28,075 nt of DNA from Sperchopsis tessellata. Lineage: Eukaryota; Arthropoda; Insecta; Coleoptera; Hydrophilidae. Positions 19,501 to 28,075 of the stretch are shown here, in pieces (within the stretch, counting starts at the first letter, position 1; every line of letters begins with the position of its first letter). A model generated the notes under the pieces. It was not told the DNA's origin, searched no databases, and worked only from the letters and a program-made list of their open reading frames with translations. The stretch covers positions 1-28,075 of the forward strand of contig JAWQRN010000593.1 in assembly GCA_033557685.1 (NCBI GenBank). Direction: 5' to 3'. Made by a program: the position numbers and the translations under genes.

Positions 19501-21421
19501 CAATATGTTTGTTCTACTCATTAATTAATTTATGGCACTTGAATTTGAAAGATTTCTTTTTTTTGTCGATAAATATTTCAGTGGAATCGAGCCTCATTAT
19601 ACTATTGTTAGTAACTACAAGTTTAAAAGTACACAAATTATTTTTTTGTTGTTGTTTCACTTGACAATTAAAATTTCATTAGAGTTATCAATTTGACAAA
19701 GAAAATAAATTAGGAGTGGTGCCAACACGATTTTCCTTTACGGGGCAAGAATAAAGTAATAACCAAACTTTTTGTTCTGCATTTATATGTATTTTGCTCC
19801 ACACTCCACCACATTAAACTATGTCGCCATCGATCATTTTTTTAGATTCCTTCTGAGTTCAGTGAGTAGATCGTTTTCAAGATATATAAGTAAAAACATA
19901 CAAAAGACGATATTTTGTATCTGTAACATGAATATCTATTGCAAATTGAAACAAAAACTCAAGAAAATTAAAATATATTAAAAAGAGCATAATTTTTTAA
20001 TTTGGTAAATCAGACTTTGAGCAAAACTTACAAGCTGATAATTAAATACAGAATTCAAAAATATTGGAATAAGTCGAAATTACAGTGGATACCGTGTTTC
20101 TGTTATTAAGACGTTATCAGTACTGTTCTGTTAGAAATTAGCTGTACCCCTCGTGCGATACAGATTTGATTTCTTATATTAATACTTGAAGGTCGTGAGT
20201 AAGCATATTATGAGAGGTATTGTAATGTTTAAATGGTGCAATTGAATAACCATTACGTTCATTTAATATTAATTTACACGAAATAGCCACTTTTGCATCA
20301 GTATAAGAAATTGTTGATTGCTTGTCTGCACATGAATGTATTATTTTGATATTTGATAAATTAAGTCTCGAGCAAAGCGTTCAAGTTAATATATCAAATA
20401 AAGAAATCAAACATGCATTAAAAATAAAGGAAGATGCCGAAACTGCAGTTCCACTAGTATAGTTCTTATAATTATTATAACTAGCGATTAAATAGCCCGC
20501 GATTTTAAACAGAAATATTAAAAAATACTGTTATTTATAAAGTGAATTTATATTAAAGCTTTTAGATTTACATGTACTACAAAATTTTAATTCTAATATC
20601 TAATATAATATGGAAATGGCACTTTTGAAAAATTAAGGGGGCATTGTTGCGTATATGAATATTTAAAACTAAATCAAATATTCGTGCTTTAGTAGTTATA
20701 ATTATAAATAATAGTATTAAATTTGAATACGTCATTTTTAATTTGATATTCTTTATTATTATTTAAATGTAGCTTGTATTTATCTTTACTACATAATTTA
20801 AATATAAGTTTATCATGATGAACTATGCCATAATAAAATTGAACCTTCCTTGAATTATATATAAGGTTTCCTTAATTTCTCCATCGAGCCTCATATATCG
20901 TTAGACGGGTGTCGTGACTTTAAGACTAGTGCTATTATAAATTACTTCTTTAAGAATAACACAATATCCTTAACAATCAATGCATATAATAAGAACAAAA
21001 GTCAACTGAATTACTAGTTTTGCCTCTTTTTATTCCATAATCAAAAATACCGTGGAATTCCTTTACAAAATACCCATAATTGTTATCAATAGATCCTGCA
21101 GTTTTATTACGGAATTATGCAGTTTGTTGCTTGTCAACATAAATAACATCATTAAATTATGAATTTCTTAACTAAGTTCAAAGAATTATACACGGTAGTG
21201 AGAGCCGATAGAAAAACATCCTTTTCATTAGGTTCTAAAATAAATTTCCGATTATTGTTTACTTTTATATTCTGAAATGTCCAGCTAATGTACACTATTA
21301 CTATACCAAGTGTTGTGATTTTATTACGGAGAAAAGTCATTATTTTATAATTAGGTTCATTAAGAAAAATGTGCGTCACTATTTATGCTTAAATGACTAT
21401 AAAATCTGTACGAATATCAAA
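19501..21421. other. Long AT-rich interval, nothing recognised
   Basis: No ORF with recognisable motifs; the 69- and 75-codon ORFs (19772-19981, 21379-21152) look like chance. A short near-palindrome TATAGTTCTTATAATTATTA with TAACTA lies around 20459-20484. No repeats shared with the rest of the window were noticed. Confidence 0.5.
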
Positions 21422-21423
21422 TA

Positions 21424-21715
21424 CAGGGTTACTGGTAATTCGACGTATTCTTTTTAAGGCGTATAGTATAACTACTATGCAATATATTTAACACTAATTT
21501 GCCTTATGCAAAAGCGAACCATATTCGAGATATTTGAAGTTTTATTTTTGTTTTTAAATCCCGATTTTCAAGTTAAAAATTTAATAAAGAAAACAAGCTA
21601 TTGAATTCTACTAATTTTAATTTTAATACATTGGTGACACTTTATCAATGTTTTATTATAAGTAAAATATACAAAAACACTGAAACTTTCGAAACAGTCA
21701 AAACTCCGAACTAAA
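21424..21715 (+). repeat. Left terminal inverted repeat
   Basis: About 290 bp, reverse-complementary to 22790-23081 with substitutions and small indels. The outer 45 bp are the best conserved. Confidence 0.85.
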
Positions 21716-22348
21716 AACCATTATTTATCTCAAAAAATCATTAGTACATTAAGCGTACAAATTACGAGAATAACTTCTTCGGATTATTTTCTATGCAACG
21801 AGATCAAAAAAAGATCAACAAAATCCTCACACTTCCTCGAAAAACATTGATAACAAGAGCGCAGGTAAAGCGTGTCTGTGTGAACTTAACTTAGTAAAAT
21901 GTACAGATAAATATGCACAAACGTAAATGTTGAAATTGTAAATATTTCCATTTCCCATATATTGCGGACTTCGTGCATTAACAGAGTTGCATCTGTCGTT
22001 ATATTAATAGAAGAATGCACTACAAAAGTCATTTCAAACCGCGGGCTAATGATTCATACGTACGATTCGCGGAATACCACCACTTCATCAGTGCACCTGC
22101 AACCCGCATTCTTCGAAACCGTGTACCGTGCGTTCTACTCCTCGATCTTTTTGATCTTAGATTCTGCGGTAGACAGTTAGCGAAACTATCACAATCTCCA
22201 TGTCTAGGCACAGAAGGAGCAAGGAGCTTAGGAATGGTTAAGGAAACTCGTTCCTAAAGAAGATTGGGAATCACTTTCTGCCGTAGAATTTATACGGGGA
22301 AACTTAAGAAAACTTTTACCAGCACACTTTCGTATCACGGTACGGTAG

Positions 22349-22490
22349 TGGCTTTTTGAGCAGTTTCAGCTTCCTAACAGATGGATCAACAGAGGAGGTC
22401 AAATTCTTCCCCCCTTTGGGGACACATGAAACAATTGGTTCACTCGACAACTGTTAACTCGGCAGAAGACCTCAGGGAATCACGATTGCG
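22349..22490 (+). pseudogene. Mariner-like transposase C-terminal remnant
   Basis: FQLPNRWINRGG is followed, after a one-base frame change and a missing stretch, by WGHMKQLVHSTTVNSAEDL. In insect relatives these phrases bracket an SPDLTPLDFF-type motif that carries the third catalytic Asp; that motif is deleted here. Upstream, 22232-22348 reads EWLRKLVPKEDWESLSAVEF and onward without a family match. Other ORFs of 60-80 codons in 21962-22257 on both strands were not recognised. Confidence 0.7.
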
Positions 22491-22789
22491 GCACAGTTCA
22501 AAAGGAGAACCCTAACTGCAAGGGTAACGAGAAGAGAAATAAGAAAAAGACTTCGTTCTTGTATTTAGCACAGAGGCACATTTTGAACAAGACCTTTGAA
22601 AAAGAAATTAAACACATTTTAGCATAATTGATTTTTCATAAGTCAAGTTCAAGCTGAAGTCAATGTTTTTCAGGGAAGTGGGAGGATTTTTTGAATCTCC
22701 GTTGAATACCTAATAAAACGAAAACGATTTTGAGATACATTGTCGTTTTTGGCTCGGAATTTGTGAAAAGTGAAAAAAGAAAAAGTGAA

Positions 22790-23081
22790 TAAGTTTTGAC
22801 CTGCTATTTTTGGAATTTTCAATGTTTTTGTATATTTTACTATTAATAAAATATTATCAAGGTGCCAGCCACGTATTGAAATTAAAATTAGTAGAATTCG
22901 ATAGCTAGTTTTTTTAATTAAATTTTGAACTTGATAATCGGAGATTTTTCAAAAAAAAACTAATACTTTAAATATTTCGAAAATGATTCACTTTTTCATA
23001 AGACACTTTAGGGTTAAATTTGTTGCATATTACCTATATTATCACGCCTTTAAAGAATACGTCCAATTACCACTAACCCTG
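22790..23081 (-). repeat. Right terminal inverted repeat
   Basis: Partner of 21424-21715; see that entry for the match. It ends in CCCTG followed by TA. Confidence 0.85.
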
Positions 23082-23751
23082 TATATACTGTAGTTCTGCA
23101 TGTCTAATCACTATATGTATAGACATGTAGTTATTTTTTGTCTAATATGCTAGTTTACTAAAATGGTTTAATTGATTTTTAACGGGATTTTCGATGCTAT
23201 TTTGAAATATTTTTTATGTCAGAATTACTTTTTATTTTTATTATGATTTATTTAGTCATTTTCTACTAAATGTTGAAAAGTATTGCCATATTTCATATTA
23301 CGAGTATTATCAATGTATTCAGCGAGTGTGTGTGCGTGTGACCAAGTAGACGTGAGTCATGTTAAGTCATAATAATTGAAATATAACCAGTAGCTTGTTT
23401 AGTTGCGGTCAGTATCAGTATTTCATGAATTATAATTGCAAGAATGGGATGCGGAAAACCTATCGATAGAAAAATTTTGCAAAATTATTACCCAACTATA
23501 ACATAAAGGCAAGACAATGCATGTCATTTGTAGTGCATTCACTATAGCGAAGACATTTATTTTTAATATAATATGCATATATTGTAAAACTGTAAATATT
23601 GACATTCGTCGTAAAAATTCAGATAGACCCAAAAAAGTTTCTCGAAATATTTAATAATTAATTTGTTAGAATATGAAATTAATAATGTGCGTTCATAATA
23701 TCATCGACGTGATAAAATTCAAGCAGATCATATCATTTCTTAAGAGAAAGA
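23082..23751. other. Interval between mariner-like element and Crypton relic
   Basis: AT-rich. 23400-23600 is slightly more complex and could be a further-decayed N-terminal part of the Crypton, but no motif is clear. Confidence 0.35.
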
Positions 23752-24250
23752 ATGATGGTTATATTTCGAAAAAGAGACAATATGTTGAAAAGGTTTATCA
23801 GTTATGCTCCCTATGATATATTTCACATTATGAAAGTGGAAATGACATTCGGAATTTGGATTATAAAACCTAACGTGGAAATTATCAATAATCTACAATC
23901 AAAAAGCAAAATCTCCCAAAGATTTGTAGTCACTGGTAGAAATGGTAGCATTAATTTGTTTAAGATTATTGACAAATATCTAAAGTTAGGACCTAAAGAT
24001 ACCAAAGAGCGTGGGCTTTTTATGCGTTACAGTAATGATAAATGTGTACTAGTAGTAATCAATCAGACTCATACTTACTCGTACTATACCATTTTAAATT
24101 GTTACATTCTTGAATTTTAAAAACATCAAAATTACACGAGCTACAAGATTCAAAAGAATCACTTTTAAATCACAAAGTAGAAACAGCCAATGATATATCA
24201 AATGAAAATGGTGAAAGTTCCGCAGAAAACATTGTGTATAATATATCACA
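23752..24250 (+). pseudogene. Crypton-like tyrosine-recombinase relic
   Basis: A 122-codon open frame (23752-24120) contains ISQRFVVTG, then INLFKIIDKYLKLGPKDTKE, then LFMRYSNDKC. These correspond to the Crypton/DUF3504-like phrases for a KxFFI strand, a LxxKYxxLRP helix and a FFLRYxxGKC segment. After the stop at 24118-24120 the same frame goes on with NYTSYKIQKNHF, at the position of the family's YTGHCFRRSSA; the catalytic Arg has been lost in this copy. Further down, NDISNENGESSAENI resembles a low-complexity C-terminal tail. The match is by motif order and is suggestive rather than proven. Confidence 0.6.
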
Positions 24251-24811
24251 CATCAAATTGAATGAATAAATTACAAAAACATATAGGACATATGTTTACT
24301 ACTTTGTTTTAAGAAAATTTGCTATGTTATGTTGTCAATTTTTTTTACCATACCTTAAAATCAACGTTACAAGATCCAATAGAATATTGTAACTGCAAAT
24401 AAAATTATTTTTATACAAACTTGGGATTTGAATAGAAGCCAAGGAACTTCAATTAATTCAATTTGAAGATTTTTTACATAAAAAATAATATCTTTACATA
24501 ACCATAAAAAATATTCATAGGAGTTTATTTTGGAAACATTAATTTTCAAAGAAATGTTATTTGGAAACTCATTTGACATCGTTATTAAAATTTATTTTGA
24601 AACGGCGTATTAATAAAAATATCTCTCAAATTTCAGCAGCTGAAAAATGTTTAGCTCGAAGCGATAATTTCGATCTGTTTCGAAATGTCTGCTTTAAATC
24701 CTGCAAAACCAATTTGAATACTAACTGTAATTTTAGTACGTTGTTGCGATATGTAGGCTTTCTTTCTACAAAGCTACGGAAGTAAATATATGTCATATAG
24801 TGTCAGCGGAG

Positions 24812-24814
<3 letters not shown>
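24251..24814. other. AT-rich interval, nothing recognised
   Basis: A 74-codon plus-strand ORF (24561-24785) has several Cys and Lys residues but no recognised motif and is not called a gene. Confidence 0.4.

Positions 24815-24872
<58 letters not shown>
24815..24872. repeat. (TA)n microsatellite, about 58 bp
   Basis: Uninterrupted AT alternation, 29 units. Confidence 0.97.
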
Positions 24873-24874
<2 letters not shown>

Positions 24875-25289
24875 AAAGTTTAGTTTAGCATTTTTCTTCG
24901 TCCCCATAAGAAACACTATTTAACCATTAAAACTTACTTATCATACTCATGTTAGATATTGTCTAACAAATCTATCAATAATAATACAGCATAGGTAATT
25001 AAATATGGTCTGTATTTCTGTCTTTCTCTTGGATTTTGATATTGTTTCGAACTTACTCGGCGTGATTTACATAAATTCACAAATAAAAATGCTCTTTAAA
25101 CATAAACAGTTTTCAGAATAATACACATCTAAACGCTTTATAATAATAGGAATTGACTATTCGCTATAAATTCATTACTTTTGAACCTTCCCTTACGCAA
25201 CTTCTAATGGAATTGAACTCCAATAGCATAATATTGAAACTTTTCGGAAGTAACCAGTGAATCATAGAAAGTGAACTTTTAGGATAACA
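24873..25289. other. Interval, nothing recognised
   Basis: AT-rich, without ORFs or repeats that I can support. Confidence 0.45.
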
Positions 25290-26100
25290 ATGACACTACC
25301 AGAAAATACCAAACTTTTAATATCTAAAGAATGGACTCCAAGAACTGTTTGTAATAATGATTGTTTACATAACATTGGTATGGTCCTACGCCGATATCGT
25401 TTGATTAAAAAACAGACGGCTTCCTTTACAGACGAGACAAGGCGGATAGGCTCATTTTCTTTTCATAACATGGATAACCCAAGACTCTTCTCCGTATCAT
25501 TGTTTCGTTTGACTACCAACAGACCTCTATGCAACTGCACCGTCTCTACGATCTCTTTAGCAGAACTAATCTCCTTTTCATTTTCTAATAATACGATATC
25601 CTCCAATCAAGTTGATCAGTATCATCACCTCTAACATTAAATGTACGATGATCTTTGTCTACAAGGTTCTCGTCTTCTCGGGGTTTATCTGGTCTTATGC
25701 CAACTTAAGGTTTTAATTCTTCTTCTCCTCTCAATTCTGATTCAAGAATATGTGCTTTTTAGGTTTTTCAGCAGATTTATCTTTTCTTTTTTCCAAGACG
25801 AATATTTGAATTCTAATGTTCAATTTAGCGCTTCTTTAACTTTTCTACGGGTAGCATTATCACTTCCATTTACTTAAGTTTCTTACGAATTGATTGCCCT
25901 AGTAGTTTTCTTTAAATTTCCTCTTGCTCGAACCAACATCTTTTGGGCGCTGACATATATTGTGGAAGACATTTTTGCATTCTTATACAGAACAAATTCG
26001 TCTAAACTTGACTTTTTCGACGAAATAGATACATCCAGCACTGTTGCCTTTATGTGGAAATCAGATCAAAGTCATCTATCAGATTCCTGATTACGGACAA
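25290..26100. other. Coding-like region of unknown origin
   Basis: This region is less AT-rich than its neighbours and open on both strands: plus-strand ORFs at 25290-25634 (114 codons), 25641-25877 and 25890-26090 follow one another closely. The minus strand carries polar, charged stretches that look more protein-like, for example ENEKEISSAKEIVETVQLHR (around 25600-25540) and KSSLDEFVLYKNAKMSSTIY (around 26015-25955). I do not recognise a family on either strand. It may be a decayed gag-like or transposon gene on the minus strand, or a fragment of a host gene. It ends just before the LTR element. Confidence 0.3.
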
Positions 26101-26153
26101 GGACCATGAAACTTCATATTGAATATACCATCTAGATCTTCATATGTGAATAT

Positions 26154-26556
26154 TGTTACCTTCCTTAATTTAAGTAAGAAATGAATCCCTGGCCGCGCTT
26201 TCGGTAAATTCCAACCCTGGCGCACTGGAAACATTGATTTGCTTACTCATGGGGTAATACATAAAACCCATCAAAACCACTCTTTTACTCCAAATTATAA
26301 ACAACCTAGGGTTAATGTTCACCGCTTCGGAAATCACCCCCAGTGCCTCTAGCGGTATCGTCATCGAATTTGGCAAGGCCTTAAAAGCCGCAAGTGTAAA
26401 AAAGATTCGTCATTTCGAGTGCCGACCACAAACAACGACAGTTGCAAGGTTACCAATTCACCGACCAACTCTTTTTCAGCAAGTTTCATTACGCACATTT
26501 TTTTTTTTGTTACGTATTTTCTTACTCACTACATTCTGTTTATGTAACAACATACA
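26154..26556 (+). repeat. 5' LTR
   Basis: About 400 bp. Begins TGTTACCTTCC; aligns in blocks with 27731-27997, which is shorter by about 130 bp. Divergence and indels between the two LTRs suggest an old insertion. Confidence 0.75.
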
Positions 26557-26764
26557 TACACTTCATTTATTCTCTACAATTCTCTGTCAATATATTTAAA
26601 TTAATCATTTTTAGTTTGTATTTTTTTTAATTTATATAATCTTAAATAATATATTTTTTAGTACTTTTTTTCATTGGGTTTTACTTATCTGCTATGTTAA
26701 TCTATATATTTTGAACTTTCTTTTTGGTATACATTACCTTTTAATATGTTAATTCGTTTCTTAT

Positions 26765-27520
26765 TTTCTTCAGTGGTAGTCTCCCATCTTTTTACAAGAT
26801 GGGCAGAGATATTCACCTTTGGATTCGCTAAAACTTTTCGAAAACGAAGTTTAATCAGTATTTCGTTATCCAAGGGCCATACTGACAGATAATGGCTACC
26901 AAATGTCGGGTCACTCCTAGCTAGAAGCCTGCCAATAATGGCAGACCATTCCATGGGAGACCGGCGTGTATCACCCTCCAACCAACCCAACTGAAAAGCG
27001 CAACCCGGAACTAAAGAAAGAAATACGACTTCACTTTCGAGGTGGTCCCTCAAATACTGGGATTTACACTTGGCTGCCGTCCTTTTCGACCACCGGAACC
27101 ACAGTAACACTGCTAGCAATCGGACCCCTAGTGAAGCCCTCTTTGGATACGACCTACCAAGACTAAGAGAGTGGAGGAACGCATCCCACGGTAATTATAA
27201 TGAGCTTGTACTACCTCAAGATGTCACAGCGGAGCATGATATTATCCGCAGTCATCCATCCCGGTATCAGCAGCGATACCATGGATCCTCTGGAGATATT
27301 CAGCAACTCTTCCAATCTGGACAACTTGTCCTCAGCAAGGAGCATACCATATCTAATGAGCGAATTGGGGATCATGTGGCTTCGCATTTCGATGGAGTGG
27401 ACCCCACTCTATTCTGGAATACACCGGTGGAGGTACTTACATAGACTAAAAGGTCCAACGAAGAGTACAGTTTCACCAAGACCAGCTTCATACACCCTGC
27501 CCATATCCCCCAGAATTGTA
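26765..27520 (+). pseudogene. LTR-retrotransposon integrase relic
   Basis: The integrase core is read through several frames: VVVSHLFTRWAEIFTF (from about 26774), the strand with the first catalytic region; YPRAILTDNGYQM (26873-26911), with the DNG catalytic Asp; VYHPPTNPTEKRNPELKKEI (about 26969-27030), with the catalytic Glu; and SNTASNRTPSEALFGYDLP (about 27102-27160), the conserved helix after the core. The open frame 27070-27444 continues into a C-terminal part with YQQRYHG and QLFQSGQLVLSKEH, matching the usual xVGDLVxxxxH element. The order fits Ty3/Gypsy integrase; BEL/Pao is possible. A 140-codon ORF on the other strand (27119-26697) is an antisense shadow. The reading is interrupted by stops and cannot give a whole protein. 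Confidence 0.82.
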
Positions 27521-27717
27521 TGTGCCACTTGAGTTCGACAAATGGATGGTGTAGTAAATGCTACCCCTCCTAGACTACAAACAAAATTTCTCCGCACAAG
27601 CAGTCCTTGTCGGGTCTCTATTCTACTATTTTGTTACTATTTGTATTTGCTCTGTGTATATTTATAAGCCTTATTTGTTACTATTAATTTATTTTTCTTC
27701 GATTCCAAGCGCCAGGA

Positions 27718-27730
27718 ATCAAGGGGGAAT
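27718..27730 (+). other. Polypurine tract
   Basis: ATCAAGGGGGAAT directly precedes the TG of the 3' LTR. This is the expected position for the plus-strand primer. Confidence 0.75.
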
Positions 27731-27997
27731 TGTTACCTTCCAAAATTTAAGCCAGAAATTAGTCCCTGCCAGCGTGTTCTAGGCGGGTGTAAACTTTGAT
27801 CCTGGCCCACTCTAAACATTATTTTGCTTGCTTAGTAAGCTCGGTTATACATAGCCGTAAGGCCTTATAAATCGCGAGCACAAATTCGATTTTTCGAGTT
27901 CCTTCTATTTTTCACCAAACTCCATAACACACATGGTTTTGTAAGGTTTTTTTCTTTTCTTCTTACACTCTGCATTCTAAGTATGTAACAACCTACA
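27731..27997 (+). repeat. 3' LTR
   Basis: Partner of 26154-26556; see that entry. Confidence 0.75.
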
Positions 27998-28075
27998 TAT
28001 ATCTTCAGGTTTTCCGGGAGATAACCGTGTGTTGGCTTTTGGTTTTGCCGACTTTTCGTCCGCCGTTGCAGGGGA
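27998..28075 (-). mobile_element. Fourth Penelope-like element tail, cut by window edge
   Basis: The minus-strand reading matches the PLE-A tail: TCCCCTGCAACGGCGGACGA, then AAAGTC, then later CCAACACACGGTTATCTCCC and GGAAAACCTGAAGATAT. The GGAC-GAAA arm and a complete 4-bp stem II (GTCC expected just past the edge) are suggested, but the CUGAUGA position is outside the window. It abuts the 3' LTR. Confidence 0.8.

Larger units (their letters stand above)
21424..23081 (+). mobile_element. Mariner-like element with about 290-bp terminal inverted repeats
   Basis: The element begins CAGGGTTACTGGTAATTCGA and its other end, read in reverse, begins CAGGGTTAGTGGTAATTGGA. Both are flanked by TA, as expected for IS630-Tc1-mariner insertion. 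The similarity of the two ends continues inward for about 290 bp (left 21424-21715, right 22790-23081), sharing for example GAATTCTACTAATTTTAATT and GTAAAATATACAAAAACA. The internal part, about 1.07 kb, holds a transposase remnant at 22349-22490. The total is 1,658 bp with a crippled transposase. Confidence 0.88.
26154..27997 (+). mobile_element. Internally deleted LTR retrotransposon (Ty3/Gypsy-like)
   Basis: The 5' LTR (26154-26556) and 3' LTR (27731-27997) both start TGTTACCTTCC and share ordered blocks (AATTTAAG, AATGAATCCCTGGCC or its variant, a T-rich stretch, TATGTAACAAC), ending near ACATACA / ACCTACA. A polypurine tract (CAAGGGGGAA) lies immediately before the 3' LTR. The interior, about 1.17 kb, holds only integrase sequence, so gag, protease, RT and RNase H are deleted. 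The flanks AATAT (26149-26153) and TATAT (27998-28002) agree at four of five bases, a possible target-site duplication. If the LTRs end at GTAACA instead (26549, 27990), that agreement is lost. Confidence 0.8.

Noticed and set aside
22029..22257. Overlapping 60-80-codon ORFs on both strands within the long-TIR element
   Set aside because: Neither strand gives a recognisable transposase block here; kept only as unexplained interior of the element.
26170..26376. 68-codon minus-strand ORF
   Set aside because: Lies wholly inside the 5' LTR and is not conserved in the 3' LTR.
26697..27119. 140-codon minus-strand ORF, the longest in the window
   Set aside because: It is antisense to the integrase core (DNG and HPPTNP motifs on the plus strand) and shows no family motif of its own.
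27998..28075. PLE tail as part of the LTR element
   Set aside because: The same sequence occurs at three other places without LTRs, twice next to PLE coding remnants, so it belongs to the PLE.

Overview
This window looks like a piece of an AT-rich arthropod (most likely insect) nuclear genome. There is no operon-like coding density. The recognisable coding material is almost entirely broken transposable elements: RTE-like and Jockey-like LINEs, Penelope-like elements (PLEs), a Tigger/pogo-like transposon, two mariner-like (IS630-Tc1-mariner) relics, a Crypton-like tyrosine-recombinase relic and an LTR retrotransposon remnant. Long (TA)n microsatellites lie between them. I found no host gene, tRNA, rRNA, CRISPR array or bacterial feature that I can support. 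All family names come from protein motifs read by eye; no database was searched.

Layout, left half. 1-40 is a TA microsatellite. About 150-1690 (+) is an RTE-like LINE relic that ends in a TA tail. 2413-2471 is a TA array. 2780-3845 (-) is PLE-A: the end of the RT/linker, a GIY-YIG-like domain, a 3' untranslated region and a tail with a hammerhead-ribozyme-like core. 5135-6200 (-) is PLE-B, a different and more degraded PLE that still shows RT motifs and a GIY-YIG domain. 6255-6393 (+) and 9848-9977 (-) are two copies of one dispersed repeat. 6685-6810 (+) is a solo PLE tail. 7655-7769 is a hairpin-forming insertion bounded by a 13-bp direct repeat. 10560-10967 (+) is an unrecognised 135-codon ORF. 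11140-11990 (-) is a Tigger/pogo-like transposase relic.

Layout, right half. 14196-16080 (+) is a second RTE-like LINE. 16753-17545 (+) is a mariner-like transposase relic. 17612-19500 (-) is PLE-C, split by a Jockey-like LINE at about 17835-19065 in the same orientation. 21424-23081 is a mariner-like element with terminal inverted repeats of roughly 290 bp and TA on both sides. 23752-24250 (+) is a Crypton-like relic. 24815-24872 is a TA array. 26154-27997 (+) is an internally deleted LTR retrotransposon with two LTRs, a polypurine tract and an integrase remnant. 27998-28075 (-) is the start of a fourth PLE tail, cut by the window edge.

The region is a layered graveyard of insertions. The best lead is the PLE tail. 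Four copies share a short structure of the form GTCC - loop - GGAC-GAAA, followed in one copy by CGTC, and preceded in the two clearest copies by a degraded CUGAUGA-like box. This fits decayed hammerhead ribozymes, which are known from the LTR-like ends of PLEs. Other second-look items are the long-TIR mariner, the near-perfect hairpin with a target-site-like duplication, and the Jockey-in-PLE nesting.
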